Notes: generated by a model not told the origin, from the letters alone. Shown: positions 14,797 to 23,225, numbered from the stretch's first letter. The stretch: DNA of 26,064 nucleotides from 66-474 sp039923855 (GCA_039923855.1 JBDTBW010000042.1:1-26064); one strand, 5' to 3'. Numbers and translations are program-made.

Positions 14797-15351
14797 ATGA
14801 TCGATTTTGATGGTTACCGTCCCAATGTCGGCATCGTCCTGCTGAACCCGTGCGGACAGGTGTTCTGGGCGCGTCGCGTGCGCCGGGACGGCTGGCAGTT
14901 TCCGCAGGGCGGCATGAACACCGACGAGACGCCGGATGAGGCGATGTACCGCGAGCTTGCGGAAGAGACCGGCCTGCGCCGCGATCAGGTCGAGATACTC
15001 GGCAGCACGCACGGGTGGCTGCGTTACCGCCTGCCGCATCGTTATCTGCGCCGCGACGAGCGGCCGGTGTGTGTCGGCCAGAAACAGGTATGGTTTCTGC
15101 TGCGTTTGCTCGGCGACGACAGCGCGCTGCGTCTGGATGCACACGAAACGCCGGAGTTCGATCTGTGGCGCTGGGTTGACTTCTGGTATCCGGCAGAAAA
15201 CGTGGTCGCGTTCAAACGCGAGGTGTATGAACGCGCCTTGCGATTTTTTGCACCAATGGTGGAGACGGCGTGCGCGGTGTCGTTGCAGCGCGTGCCATCA
15301 TCCAGCGCGGTTCGCCGCAACGCGCGCAAGATTCAGGGCGAGAACCGTTGA
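14797..15351 (+). CDS. rppH: RNA pyrophosphohydrolase
   Basis: Nudix hydrolase that removes pyrophosphate from 5'-triphosphorylated mRNA, starting RNase E-dependent decay. The 184-residue product opens MIDFDGYRPNVGIVLLN, as in known RppH. The Nudix box runs from G38 to L60 (GGMNTDETPDEAMYRELAEE is its start), and WQFPQGG and WRWVDFWYP are family-specific. The ATG at 14797 is preceded by the inverted-repeat element, which ends only four bases before it. No normal Shine-Dalgarno is present: AAGG at 14779-14782 is 14 bases away and lies within the repeat arm. The 3' end overlaps the convergent kinase gene by 19 bases. In many relatives rppH is near ptsP; that is not seen here. Confidence 0.95.
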   Translation: MIDFDGYRPNVGIVLLNPCGQVFWARRVRRDGWQFPQGGMNTDETPDEAMYRELAEETGLRRDQVEILGSTHGWLRYRLPHRYLRRDERPVCVGQKQVWFLLRLLGDDSALRLDAHETPEFDLWRWVDFWYPAENVVAFKREVYERALRFFAPMVETACAVSLQRVPSSSAVRRNARKIQGENR

Positions 15352-17738
15352 CGCAACGCACGCGATGTTTGTGCGTACAAGCGTTCCACAGCCGCCACAC
15401 GCCCGGGTAAATCGCCGGCGGCCAAGGTGCCGGCGCGCGCGCCCTGTTCGATACCCTTGGCTTCCGCCGCCAAAGGCTTGGCGCCGAGGTTGGCGCTGGC
15501 CGATTTCAAGGAATGCGCGAGCCGCCCGGCTTCCGCGACATCTTTCGCCACGGCCGCTGCGCGCAAAGCGCGGATGCGCTGATCGCCATCGTGCAGGTAG
15601 GCCTGCACCAGGGTCTTCAATTCCGCGCCCATGATTTCCTCGAGATCGGCGAGGACGGTGTCGTCGAGCGTCGCATCGGTCGACGGGATTGCCGCCGTTG
15701 CGGGCATTGTTATCGACGTGGGATACGATTTGGCCGCGGTGGTTGCCGCAGTCGGCAATGGCTTCGCCGCGGTCTTGGGGGGCGAAGGTGCAGGTGCAGG
15801 CGCCGATGTAGGTGCGGCATCCGGCGTGATCGCGATCCGCACCGTCGGCGCGGGTGGGGTGCCGGCCAGATCCAGCCAGCGCGCCAAGGTGTCTGCGAGC
15901 AGGCTGCGATCCAGCGGCTTGGTCAGATAGTCGTCCATGCCTGAATCCAGGCATCGCTCGCGGTCGCCGGCCATCGCGTGTGCGGTCATCGCGATCACCG
16001 GCAGCCGCGGCACCGTCTGCTGCCGTTCGCGTTCGCGCAGGCGTCGTGTGGCGCTGTAACCATCCAGCACCGGCATCTGGCAATCCATCAGCACCAGATC
16101 GAAAGTCTGCCGCGCAATCTTGTCCAGGGCTTCCGCGCCATTACCCGCCAGTTCGACCCGCAGCCCCAGGCGCTCCAGCAGGCGCCTCGCGACTTGCTGG
16201 TTGACCGGATGATCCTCGACCAGCAACACACGGCCATGCAAATGGCGTTCGACGGTTGCTGTCGGTTCGGGCGTGCGCGGCGCGCGCGCCGCGCCCAGCA
16301 AGGGTTTTTGGCGGCCGCGCGTTGGCAATCCATACAGGCCATCGAGCGCCGTGCGCAGCGCGGTGTCGTCGGCATCGCGCGCCAGCGCAACGATACGCGG
16401 ATCGGTTTCCGCCGCGCCGCCCAGCGCCAGCACACGAACGGCGGCGAGCTTGGGATCGCGCAACACATTGCGCAGCAACGCAGCGGCGTCGCCGTCCAGC
16501 GTGCCGGCATCGACAACGAGCAATTCGTAGGCGAACGCGCGGCCCAACGGCGCGGCCTGGCGCAGCTTGGCCAGCGCGCTCGCGGCGCCGGCGACATGGG
16601 TGACTTCAAGGCCGAGTCCCGATAACGCCGGCATCATCCGCTGTGCCTGCTGATGGCCAGAGGCGAGCAGGCTGCGCAGCCCGGACAGATCGCGCCGTGC
16701 GCCCGCCATGTCGCCGGGCATTTTCTCGAACGGAACCGAAAACCAGAACACCGAACCGCGGCCGGGCTCCGAACGCACGCCGATCTTGCCGCCCATCAGC
16801 TCGACCAGCTTCTTGCAGATCGTCAAGCCCAGGCCGGTGCCGCCGTAACGGCGCGTGACGGAGGCGTCGGCTTGGGTGAAGGGCTGGAACAATCGCGCGG
16901 CGGCTTCCGGCGCGAGTCCCACGCCGGTGTCGCGCACGGCGAACAGCAATTCGTGATGGGTGGCGGTGTCGCCGCGGCGGCTGACGCGCACGCTGACGCC
17001 GCCACGTTCTGTGAACTTGATCGCGTTGCCGACCAGGTTGGAGAGGATTTGCCGAAGCCGCACCGGATCGCCGCGCACACTCGGCCGCACGTCTTCGTCG
17101 ACCACCATGCGCAGGGCGAGGCCTTTTGCCTCGGCCGGTTTCTCCATCAACCTTTGCACGTTGTCCATCAGCTCGCGCAGATTGACGCCGACGCGCTCGA
17201 GATCGAGCTTGCCGGCCTCGACCTTGGAGTAATCCAGAATATCGTCGACGATGCGCAGCAGTTCCTGCGCGGAGCCATGCGCGGTGGCAAGGTAATCGCG
17301 CTGGGTGGGCGCGAGTTGCATGCCGAGCACGATGTCCAGGAGCGGCAGGATCCCGTTCAGTGGCGTGCGGATTTCGTGACTCATGGTGGCGAGGAATTCG
17401 CTCTTGGCGAGCATCGCCGATTCCGCGGCCTGCTTGGCGGCCAGCAATTCCCGCTGCACGCCGCGCAGGGTGGCAAGCTCCGCCTCCAGCGCGGTCGTAC
17501 GCGCATGGCCGCTGATCGGCGTCGTGTCGCGCCTTGTCAGGGTCGGTTCGATGCGCGGTGGGACTTCCTCGCGGGTCGAATACGGCAGCCACCACAGCAC
17601 ACCGACGATCAGCAGCGGCAAGCCCAATGTCGCCGCGGATACCGGTGGCAGCCACCGCCATGCCAGCGCGATCGCCGCCGCCAGCATCACACTGGCCAGC
17701 GCCTTCAGCCACGGCGGTGGCGCGGCGCGCGCGCTCAT
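15333..17738 (-). CDS. Hybrid sensor histidine kinase (TM-HisKA-HATPase-REC-REC-Hpt)
   Basis: An 801-residue inner-membrane phosphorelay kinase. Two hydrophobic segments (about 12-27 and 36-52) are followed by a coiled-coil linker (80-112). HisKA has H121 in FLATMSHEIRTPLNG. The ATPase domain has N238 in NLVGNAIKF, DTGVGL (270-275) and GGTGLGL (299-305). Residues 350-470 form a degenerate receiver: D410 in LLVVDAGT remains, but the C-terminal Lys motif is not evident. A complete receiver follows at about 502-622 (VEDHPVNQQ, D552 in LMDCQMPVLDG, K608 in YLTKPLD). After a Pro/Ala/Thr-rich linker (625-690), Hpt has H742 in AHSLKSASANLGA. There is almost no periplasmic sensor region, so the input may be membrane-based or through a partner. 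It starts inside the stop of the upstream response-regulator gene (ATGA). Confidence 0.92.
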   Translation of the reverse strand: MSARAAPPPWLKALASVMLAAAIALAWRWLPPVSAATLGLPLLIVGVLWWLPYSTREEVPPRIEPTLTRRDTTPISGHARTTALEAELATLRGVQRELLAAKQAAESAMLAKSEFLATMSHEIRTPLNGILPLLDIVLGMQLAPTQRDYLATAHGSAQELLRIVDDILDYSKVEAGKLDLERVGVNLRELMDNVQRLMEKPAEAKGLALRMVVDEDVRPSVRGDPVRLRQILSNLVGNAIKFTERGGVSVRVSRRGDTATHHELLFAVRDTGVGLAPEAAARLFQPFTQADASVTRRYGGTGLGLTICKKLVELMGGKIGVRSEPGRGSVFWFSVPFEKMPGDMAGARRDLSGLRSLLASGHQQAQRMMPALSGLGLEVTHVAGAASALAKLRQAAPLGRAFAYELLVVDAGTLDGDAAALLRNVLRDPKLAAVRVLALGGAAETDPRIVALARDADDTALRTALDGLYGLPTRGRQKPLLGAARAPRTPEPTATVERHLHGRVLLVEDHPVNQQVARRLLERLGLRVELAGNGAEALDKIARQTFDLVLMDCQMPVLDGYSATRRLRERERQQTVPRLPVIAMTAHAMAGDRERCLDSGMDDYLTKPLDRSLLADTLARWLDLAGTPPAPTVRIAITPDAAPTSAPAPAPSPPKTAAKPLPTAATTAAKSYPTSITMPATAAIPSTDATLDDTVLADLEEIMGAELKTLVQAYLHDGDQRIRALRAAAVAKDVAEAGRLAHSLKSASANLGAKPLAAEAKGIEQGARAGTLAAGDLPGRVAAVERLYAQTSRALRQRFSP

Positions 17739-20278
17739 TGTGGCGCCGCGTTGAAATCATAATCCAGCGCCTGTCCGGCCTGCTGCACGAAGTTGCCCTG
17801 CAGGAAATCGACGCCGGCCGCACACAGACGCACAGCGGTCGCCGCGTCTTCCACGCGCGGGGCGATCACCTGGCGTCCATGTTCGTGCGCGGTCTTCACC
17901 AATCCGCCAAGATCGGCACCGCTGCCGCCGTAACCGGGCGCCAGCTTGATATAGTCGAGTGGCAGGTGTTCCAGCAAGCCGGCCGACAAGGCTTCGTGGT
18001 CGATCCCGGCCAGCGACAATTTGATGCCCAATTCGCGCAAGCCCAACGCAAGATCGATCAGCGTGCGCAATTGCACGCGCGCATCCTCGTAGCGAAACTC
18101 CAGGGCGAGGCTGCCGCGCGCGATGCCCGAGGCCGGCACTCGGTGACGCAACGCGGCGATGCGCGTTTCGTCGTTCCAGCCTTCCAGCGACTGGCTGACG
18201 AACAGGCGCACGCTGTCGCCCGCGCGTTCGCGTTCGGTCAGCGTGGCAATGCACCGGTCGAGCACCCAATCGTCGATCGCGCCGATCAGGCCGAAGCGGA
18301 TAGCTTCGGGCACCAGATCGGCGGCCGCATACAACTGGCCACCGCTGTCGCGCAGGCGCAGCAATGCCTGGTATTGCGGTTCGGCCCCGCCAACCAGCGG
18401 CGCGATCGGCTGGAACACGAGATGAAACGCATCGGCGTGCAATGCGGTTTCCAGTTGCGCGCGCATTCCGCCGGCGTCGGCATCCAGTTGCGAGAACACA
18501 CCGATGCCGCCGCCGTCGCGTCTTGCCGCATCCAGCGCACGCTCGGCCGCGGCCAGCACCGCGCCGGCTTCGGAAAGCCCCGCGCCGAAGGCGCACACGC
18601 CGCAGCTCAACTCGACCGGCAGCGCTGCGGCGCCGAACCGCTCCCGCGCGATGCGCGTGCGCAAGCCTTCCGCGAAGCTGGCCAGCGCTTCCTCGCCGCG
18701 CTGCGGCGACAGAATCAGAAAACCGGCGTTGCCGAAGCGCGCGACCATCTCGTCGCGCTCGGCCTGGGCGGCGACAAACGCGCCGACCTGCGCCAGCAGC
18801 GTGTCGAACGCGGTCAGCCCGACCCGGTTGCGCAGTTCGGTGGCCGTATCCAGTTCCGCGCACAGCACGCCGCCGCGCAACACGCCGCCGCCGGCGGCGG
18901 CGAAGCGTTCGTTCAGCGCATCCAGTAATTGCGCACGCTCGTTCAAGCCGGTGGCCGGATCGCGCTGGCGGCGCTCGCGATTGCGTCGCGTGGCCGAGCG
19001 CGCGCGGCGCACGCGGTTGGTCACCGCCGCGACCAGATATTTCGGGCGGATCGGTTTGATCAGGAAGTCGTCGCCGCCGGCATCGAGCGCGGCGAACTGG
19101 CGATCGGCATCGGGATCGCCGGACAGAAACACGATCGGCGTGCTGACGTAACCCTCGCGCTCGCGGATCAGCGCGGTCAGTTCCAACCCGTCGCAGCCGG
19201 GCATGTTGAGGTCCATCAACAGCAGATCGGGCTGGAAGCGGTCGAGTTCCTCCAGCACCGCGATCGGCTCGTTCAAGACATGCGTCATCATGCCGGCCTT
19301 GCGCAGGATCGATTCCGCGAACAACGCCTGCGAGGCGTCGTCCTCGACGATCAATATCCGGAACGGCTCCTCGTTCTCGGCGATGATGAGTTCCAGCGCG
19401 CGCGCGACCACGTCCTCGGCCTGCGCCGGCAGCGCGACGCATCGGTCGGCGCCCGCGCGCAGCGCGCGCAATCTCAAATTGATGTCGCTGTCGCGCAGCA
19501 ATACCAGCATCGCGACCTTGTGTGAAGCGCCGGCGCGCGCGGCGCGCACCACCGGGCCGATGCGATCCAGCGCTTCATCATGTTGCGCGCCGATCACCAC
19601 AAGGTGCGGTGGCAATGCGCCGAGCACCTCGGCCAGTTCGGCGGCATCCGCGATCAGTGTGACCGTGCAGCCGCGGCCTTCCAGCCGCATCACCAACTCG
19701 TGCAGCAGCGGCTCGCCGCCGCCGAGCACATACACCGAATGTCCGGATTCTGGGGCCGCGGGAATCTCGATCGGCGCGCTCCGGGGGGCAGAGGCCGGCG
19801 CGGGCGCCGGCGCGAAATCGGGCAGGCCCAACGCCCGCCAGTATTGCGATGGCGGCGATTCGTGCAAAGGGTAATCGCCATCCATGGCGGCATGCGCCGG
19901 CTCGAGGTTCGGCTCGGACAGCGCGGTTGGCGGCGCCAGGCGCGCGTGGTCGTCCAGATGTGGACGCAGACTGTCCAGAAGTGCATCGAGTTGCGCGGAT
20001 TCGCCCTGCCCGGGCAATGTCTGCGCTTGCGCGAAGGGCGCCAAGGCCGATTCGAGCGCCAGCAGCCGTTCGCCCAGTTCCAATAGCCCATAGCGCCCGC
20101 AAGCGCCGCCGAGGTTGGCGACCTCGTCGTGCAGCAAACGCAATACATTGATATCCCAGCCGCTGCGGCTCTGCGCGCGCGCGCGTCGCAGCAGCGTCTT
20201 CAGGCGCTGCGGCAGGTAGCGCAGGAATGCCCCGCGCAATTCCGCACTCTGATCCTGTTCGATAAAGTGCACCACCAT
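17735..20278 (-). CDS. Multidomain response regulator with degenerate GGDEF and EAL domains
   Basis: An 847-residue cytoplasmic protein. Residues 1-115 resemble an Hpt domain, with H50 in LLHDEVANLGGACGRYG. After a Pro/Ala linker, a receiver-like domain without clear phosphoacceptor chemistry occupies about 180-300. A complete receiver (307-425) has VEDD, D356 in LLMDLNMPGCDG, and K408 in FLIKPI. The GGDEF domain (440-600) keeps DPATGL but reads RFGNAGF where RYGGDEF is expected. The EAL domain (605-840) reads QALLR where EALLR is expected (Q637) and SLAGID where DDFGTG is expected, and has APRVE for AEGVE. Neither cyclase nor phosphodiesterase activity is likely. A FimX-like binding or scaffolding role is the natural inference. 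It is coupled to the kinase gene by an ATGA overlap, so the kinase probably phosphorylates D356. Confidence 0.9.
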   Translation of the reverse strand: MVVHFIEQDQSAELRGAFLRYLPQRLKTLLRRARAQSRSGWDINVLRLLHDEVANLGGACGRYGLLELGERLLALESALAPFAQAQTLPGQGESAQLDALLDSLRPHLDDHARLAPPTALSEPNLEPAHAAMDGDYPLHESPPSQYWRALGLPDFAPAPAPASAPRSAPIEIPAAPESGHSVYVLGGGEPLLHELVMRLEGRGCTVTLIADAAELAEVLGALPPHLVVIGAQHDEALDRIGPVVRAARAGASHKVAMLVLLRDSDINLRLRALRAGADRCVALPAQAEDVVARALELIIAENEEPFRILIVEDDASQALFAESILRKAGMMTHVLNEPIAVLEELDRFQPDLLLMDLNMPGCDGLELTALIREREGYVSTPIVFLSGDPDADRQFAALDAGGDDFLIKPIRPKYLVAAVTNRVRRARSATRRNRERRQRDPATGLNERAQLLDALNERFAAAGGGVLRGGVLCAELDTATELRNRVGLTAFDTLLAQVGAFVAAQAERDEMVARFGNAGFLILSPQRGEEALASFAEGLRTRIARERFGAAALPVELSCGVCAFGAGLSEAGAVLAAAERALDAARRDGGGIGVFSQLDADAGGMRAQLETALHADAFHLVFQPIAPLVGGAEPQYQALLRLRDSGGQLYAAADLVPEAIRFGLIGAIDDWVLDRCIATLTERERAGDSVRLFVSQSLEGWNDETRIAALRHRVPASGIARGSLALEFRYEDARVQLRTLIDLALGLRELGIKLSLAGIDHEALSAGLLEHLPLDYIKLAPGYGGSGADLGGLVKTAHEHGRQVIAPRVEDAATAVRLCAAGVDFLQGNFVQQAGQALDYDFNAAPQ

Positions 20279-20378
20279 CCCACAGATCCCCTGAACGGGT
20301 CAGACTATATCAACCCGGCCTTGGAGCCATGCACTTGCCGTGCCGGATTTCGGGGCTTTTTTGAGAAGTGCGGCCAAG

Positions 20379-20436
20379 GATGGCGGCATGGTGTGCTATC
20401 CCGCGCGTGAAAGCGGCCATCCCTGGCCGTACCTTC
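20379..20436. repeat. REP-like dispersed repeat, copy 2, forming a long hairpin
   Basis: The sequence GCTATCCCGCGCGTGAAAG with the GCGGCCATCCCTGGCCGT hairpin matches the repeat at 13206-13252. The segment before it, GTGCGGCCAAGGATGGCGGC (20369-20388), is complementary at most positions to the right arm (20413-20432 region), so the whole can fold into one larger hairpin. It lies between hemJ and the response-regulator gene and could act as a transcript boundary. Confidence 0.55.
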
Positions 20437-20450
20437 CAGAACAACCTCGT

Positions 20451-20873
20451 TTAAAAGGGTTTGACCACGGCCAGGATCACGATCGCGATCAGCAGCAGCG
20501 CCGGTATTTCGTTGAAAATCCGCAGCGCGCGCGGTTTCCATCCGCAGGCGTCGCGCGAAAAATCGCGCACCAATCTGGCCAGCAGAAAGTGATAGATGAT
20601 GAGCAGCAACACCAGCGCCAATTTGACGTGCAGCCAGCCGGCCCTCAGATAGAACGATTCCGCCCACAGCGTGGCGAGGCCAAGCACGATTGTCAGCGCG
20701 GCGCCGATATTGGTCATCGCAAGCAGGCGACGCTCCATGGTCTTGAAACGCTCGCGCACAGGGGTTTCCGTGGCTTCAGCGTGGTACACCAGCAAACGCG
20801 GCAGATAGAGCAACCCGGCGAACCAGGTGACCACCGCCACCACATGAAAGGCTTTCAACCAGAGGATCAGCAT
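20451..20873 (-). CDS. hemJ: Protoporphyrinogen oxidase HemJ
   Basis: A 140-residue integral membrane protein of the HemJ/UPF0093 family, which oxidises protoporphyrinogen IX to protoporphyrin IX in haem synthesis in bacteria lacking HemG or HemY. There are four predicted membrane helices. The N-terminus is LWLKAFHVVAVVTWFAGLLY, containing the conserved His10 and the WFAGLxYLPR pattern, and WLHVKL (80-85) is also conserved. MERRLLAMTNIG (46-57) matches the family. It is sometimes annotated as CopD-like. The ATG at 20873 has no obvious Shine-Dalgarno. The stop TAA is at 20453-20451, 172 bases before the response-regulator gene, with the REP-like hairpin between. Confidence 0.92.
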   Translation of the reverse strand: MLILWLKAFHVVAVVTWFAGLLYLPRLLVYHAEATETPVRERFKTMERRLLAMTNIGAALTIVLGLATLWAESFYLRAGWLHVKLALVLLLIIYHFLLARLVRDFSRDACGWKPRALRIFNEIPALLLIAIVILAVVKPF

Positions 20874-20954
20874 GGGATTCGTGGTTCGTCTGCAAAGCGC
20901 GCATTATAGGCGGCGGCGTGCGACGGAAATATCAGGAGTGCGCCAACACACAGT

Positions 20955-21035
20955 CGTCATCCAGGCCAGGAAAGGGCCGGGATCCAGATCCATGGATGGA
21001 AAAGCCACTGAATTCCGGCCGGCGCCGGAATGACG
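20955..21035. repeat. Intergenic inverted repeat of the CGTCAT...ATGACG type
   Basis: The outer arms CGTCAT (20955-20960) and ATGACG (21030-21035) enclose two facing copies of a GGCCGGGATCCAG/CTGAATTCCGGCC motif. This resembles the dispersed CGTCATTCCGGC repeat seen between genes in many proteobacteria (recollection). It lies between hemJ and the DUF6776 gene. The open frame running through it is not a real N-terminal extension. Confidence 0.5.
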
Positions 21036-21076
21036 AATTCGTTGCTACCCTGCGTTCCACGTCACGTCTCTTTATC

Positions 21077-21811
21077 ATGCGCCGTCCCGACTTCCCCTCG
21101 CTGTTGGCACACCTGCGCACGCTGTCCGCGTCACAGCGGCGGGTGCGGCTGGGTGTGCTGGCGGCGTTGTGCCTCGTCGCCGCGTTCGGACTCGGTTGGC
21201 TCGCCGGCCATCGCAATGCGTTGCCGGGCGGCGCGTCCGCGCAAGCGTTGGCTTTGAGTAAACGCAACGACGATCTGCAGGATCAACTGGCGATCCTGCA
21301 ACGCGACCAGCAGGTGTCGCGGATCGCCGACCGCTTGCTGCAGAAGACACTGAGCGGTCGCGACGAGGAAATCCGCAGCCTGCGCGCCGATCAGGCGTTC
21401 TATTCCAAGCTGGTCGGCGCCGACCAGAAACCCGGCGGCTTGGCCGTGCATGGGGTCGCATTGATGCCCGTCGCGCATACGCATGCGTTCAACTTCGTGG
21501 TGACCCTGACCCGCAGCGCCGAAGGCGGCCAGGAAATCGACGGCAAACTGAGCGTTGCGGTGAACGGCATCCGTGCCGACAAATTGACGACGCTGGAAGG
21601 TGCGTCATTGGTGGGGGTCGCTGAGGCCGGCGGGCTGCCATTCGCGTTCAAGTATTTCCAGCAGGTCCGTGGCACCCTGATGCTGCCGGCCGATTTCACG
21701 CCGAACAAATTGAGGATCACACTGGACCCGCACGACGGCGCGCCGGTGACGCGCACGCTGGCCTGGAGCGACGCCGTACGAAACGCGGGTGATAATGCGG
21801 CAAACCCTTGA
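21077..21811 (+). CDS. DUF6776-like single-pass membrane protein with coiled coil
   Basis: A 244-residue inner-membrane protein. The short basic N-terminus (MRRPDFPSLLAHLRTL) is followed by one membrane helix at about residues 26-45 (GVLAALCLVAAFGLGWLAG), a coiled coil at about 55-100 (SKRNDDLQDQLAILQRDQQ is its core), and a C-terminal beta-rich domain expected in the periplasm. I assign DUF6776 from the layout and the neighbour erpA, as in other Xanthomonadales; no function is known. The ATG at 21077 starts just before the helix; the frame is open to 20918, but that part is intergenic repeat. In relatives a bactofilin gene often lies between this gene and erpA; here the gap is only 48 bases. 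Confidence 0.75.
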   Translation: MRRPDFPSLLAHLRTLSASQRRVRLGVLAALCLVAAFGLGWLAGHRNALPGGASAQALALSKRNDDLQDQLAILQRDQQVSRIADRLLQKTLSGRDEEIRSLRADQAFYSKLVGADQKPGGLAVHGVALMPVAHTHAFNFVVTLTRSAEGGQEIDGKLSVAVNGIRADKLTTLEGASLVGVAEAGGLPFAFKYFQQVRGTLMLPADFTPNKLRITLDPHDGAPVTRTLAWSDAVRNAGDNAANP

Positions 21812-21859
21812 GCCTGCCTCGTCTTGCCCCCATCCTTGTTACGTCACAGAGCCTCTCCA

Positions 21860-22222
21860 ATGTCCGAAACCCCCGACTACCGCAGCCAACCCGACGCGCC
21901 GCTCGCATTCACCGACGCGGCCGCGAACAAGGTTCGCGAATTGATCGTCGAGGAAGGCAATCCGCAACTCGCGCTGCGGGTGTATATCCAGGGCGGCGGC
22001 TGCTCGGGTTTCCAGTACGGTTTCAGTTTCGACGAGAATCGCGCCGAGGACGATCTCGCGCTGGAAAAGGCCGGCGTCACTCTGCTGGTCGATCCGCTGA
22101 GCCTGCAATATCTGGCGGGTGCCGAAATCGATTATTCGGAAACGCTGTCCGGCGCGCAGTTCGTGATCCGCAATCCGAACGCCAAGACCACCTGCGGCTG
22201 CGGCAGTTCGTTCACGGTGTGA
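21860..22222 (+). CDS. erpA: Iron-sulfur cluster insertion protein ErpA
   Basis: A-type carrier that delivers Fe-S clusters to apo-proteins, including isoprenoid-synthesis enzymes. The 120-residue product has the three conserved cysteines: C48 in IQGGGCSGFQYGF, and C112 and C114 in KTTCGCGSSF. The middle section, DPLSLQYLAGAEIDYSE, is typical of ErpA. The ATG at 21860 follows DUF6776 by 48 bases; an in-frame start at 21824 is open but not family-like. nudC follows within 34 bases, so erpA and nudC are probably co-transcribed. Confidence 0.96.
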   Translation: MSETPDYRSQPDAPLAFTDAAANKVRELIVEEGNPQLALRVYIQGGGCSGFQYGFSFDENRAEDDLALEKAGVTLLVDPLSLQYLAGAEIDYSETLSGAQFVIRNPNAKTTCGCGSSFTV

Positions 22223-22256
22223 ATGTTTGGCGCGTAGCGGTTGCATTGGGGGTCGT

Positions 22257-23189
22257 TTGAGTTCCGCCGAGGCCTCGCGCCGCAACACCTTCGCCGCGTT
22301 GACGCTGGAACGCGCCGCCGAGCGCCGCGACGACGCGTTCTGGCTGGCCGCTCGCCGCGCATCGCCGAATGCGCGCTTTGTGATGCTCGACAGCGACGGA
22401 CGCGCGCCGGTGCGCGAAGGTCATTTGCTTCTGCTCGACGCCGACTCGGTGCACGCGGACGCCGACGCCAGTCTGCTCGGGCTTGATGGCGACGCACCGG
22501 CATTTCTTTTGCACGATCGTGTGCCTTCCGGTTCGCTCCACGATACGCAATGGCTGTCTTTGCGCGAAGCCGGCGTGCAGTTGCCCGCAGCCGAGGCCGG
22601 TCTGCTGGCTTACGCGCACGGGCTCGCCAACTGGCAGAACGCAACACGCTATTGCAGTTCCTGTGGCGCATCGTTGCGAGTCATCAGCGCCGGTCATCGC
22701 GCGACGTGCGCACAATGTGGACGACTGCATTTCCCACGCACGGATCCCGCCGTCATTGTCATCGTCGAACATGACGACGCCTGTCTGCTGGGCCGGCAGC
22801 ACGCCTGGCCTCCGGGTCAATATTCCACACTGGCCGGCTTCGTCGAACCCGGCGAATCGCTGGAAGACGCGGTGCGCCGTGAGGTGCGCGAGGAAGCCGG
22901 CATCGAAGTGACCGATTGCGATTACCACTCCTCGCAGCCGTGGCCGTTCCCGGCGTCGCTGATGCTGGGCTTCACCGCGACGGCCGCGATGCGCGAAATC
23001 AATTTGATCGACGGCGAACTGGAGGATGCGCGCTGGTTCACGCCTGCGCAATTGATCGATGGCGCGCGCGAAGCAACCCTGGCGTTGTCCTCGCCGTTGT
23101 CGATTTCGTATCGGTTGATCGAACACTGGCTGCGCGCGCGTACGGGCATCGAATTATCCGATGCAAGGAAGCAAGCGCCGAGCGCTTGA
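22257..23189 (+). CDS. nudC: NAD(+) diphosphatase / NAD-cap hydrolase NudC
   Basis: Nudix enzyme that hydrolyses NAD(H) and removes NAD caps from RNA 5' ends. From the TTG at 22257 it is 310 residues. A zinc ribbon has C133, C136, C151 and C154 (RYCSSCG and TCAQCG). The Nudix box starts at G194 (GFVEPGESLEDAVRREVREE), and SQPWPFPAS (226-234) is the NudC-specific motif. An N-terminal domain of about 120 residues precedes it. I prefer the TTG at 22257 because GGGGG lies at 22248-22252; the TTG at 22227 is an alternative with no ribosome binding site. No ATG or GTG suits the family N-terminus. ampE follows after 36 bases. Confidence 0.93.
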   Translation: MSSAEASRRNTFAALTLERAAERRDDAFWLAARRASPNARFVMLDSDGRAPVREGHLLLLDADSVHADADASLLGLDGDAPAFLLHDRVPSGSLHDTQWLSLREAGVQLPAAEAGLLAYAHGLANWQNATRYCSSCGASLRVISAGHRATCAQCGRLHFPRTDPAVIVIVEHDDACLLGRQHAWPPGQYSTLAGFVEPGESLEDAVRREVREEAGIEVTDCDYHSSQPWPFPASLMLGFTATAAMREINLIDGELEDARWFTPAQLIDGAREATLALSSPLSISYRLIEHWLRARTGIELSDARKQAPSA

Positions 23190-23225
23190 CGCGGGGCTAC
23201 AATGCGCGCGTCAGGGGAATGACGC

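Noticed and set aside
16653..17762. 369-residue plus-strand open frame over the kinase gene
   Set aside because: It is antisense to the HisKA/HATPase region, whose motifs are intact; the translation has no family features.
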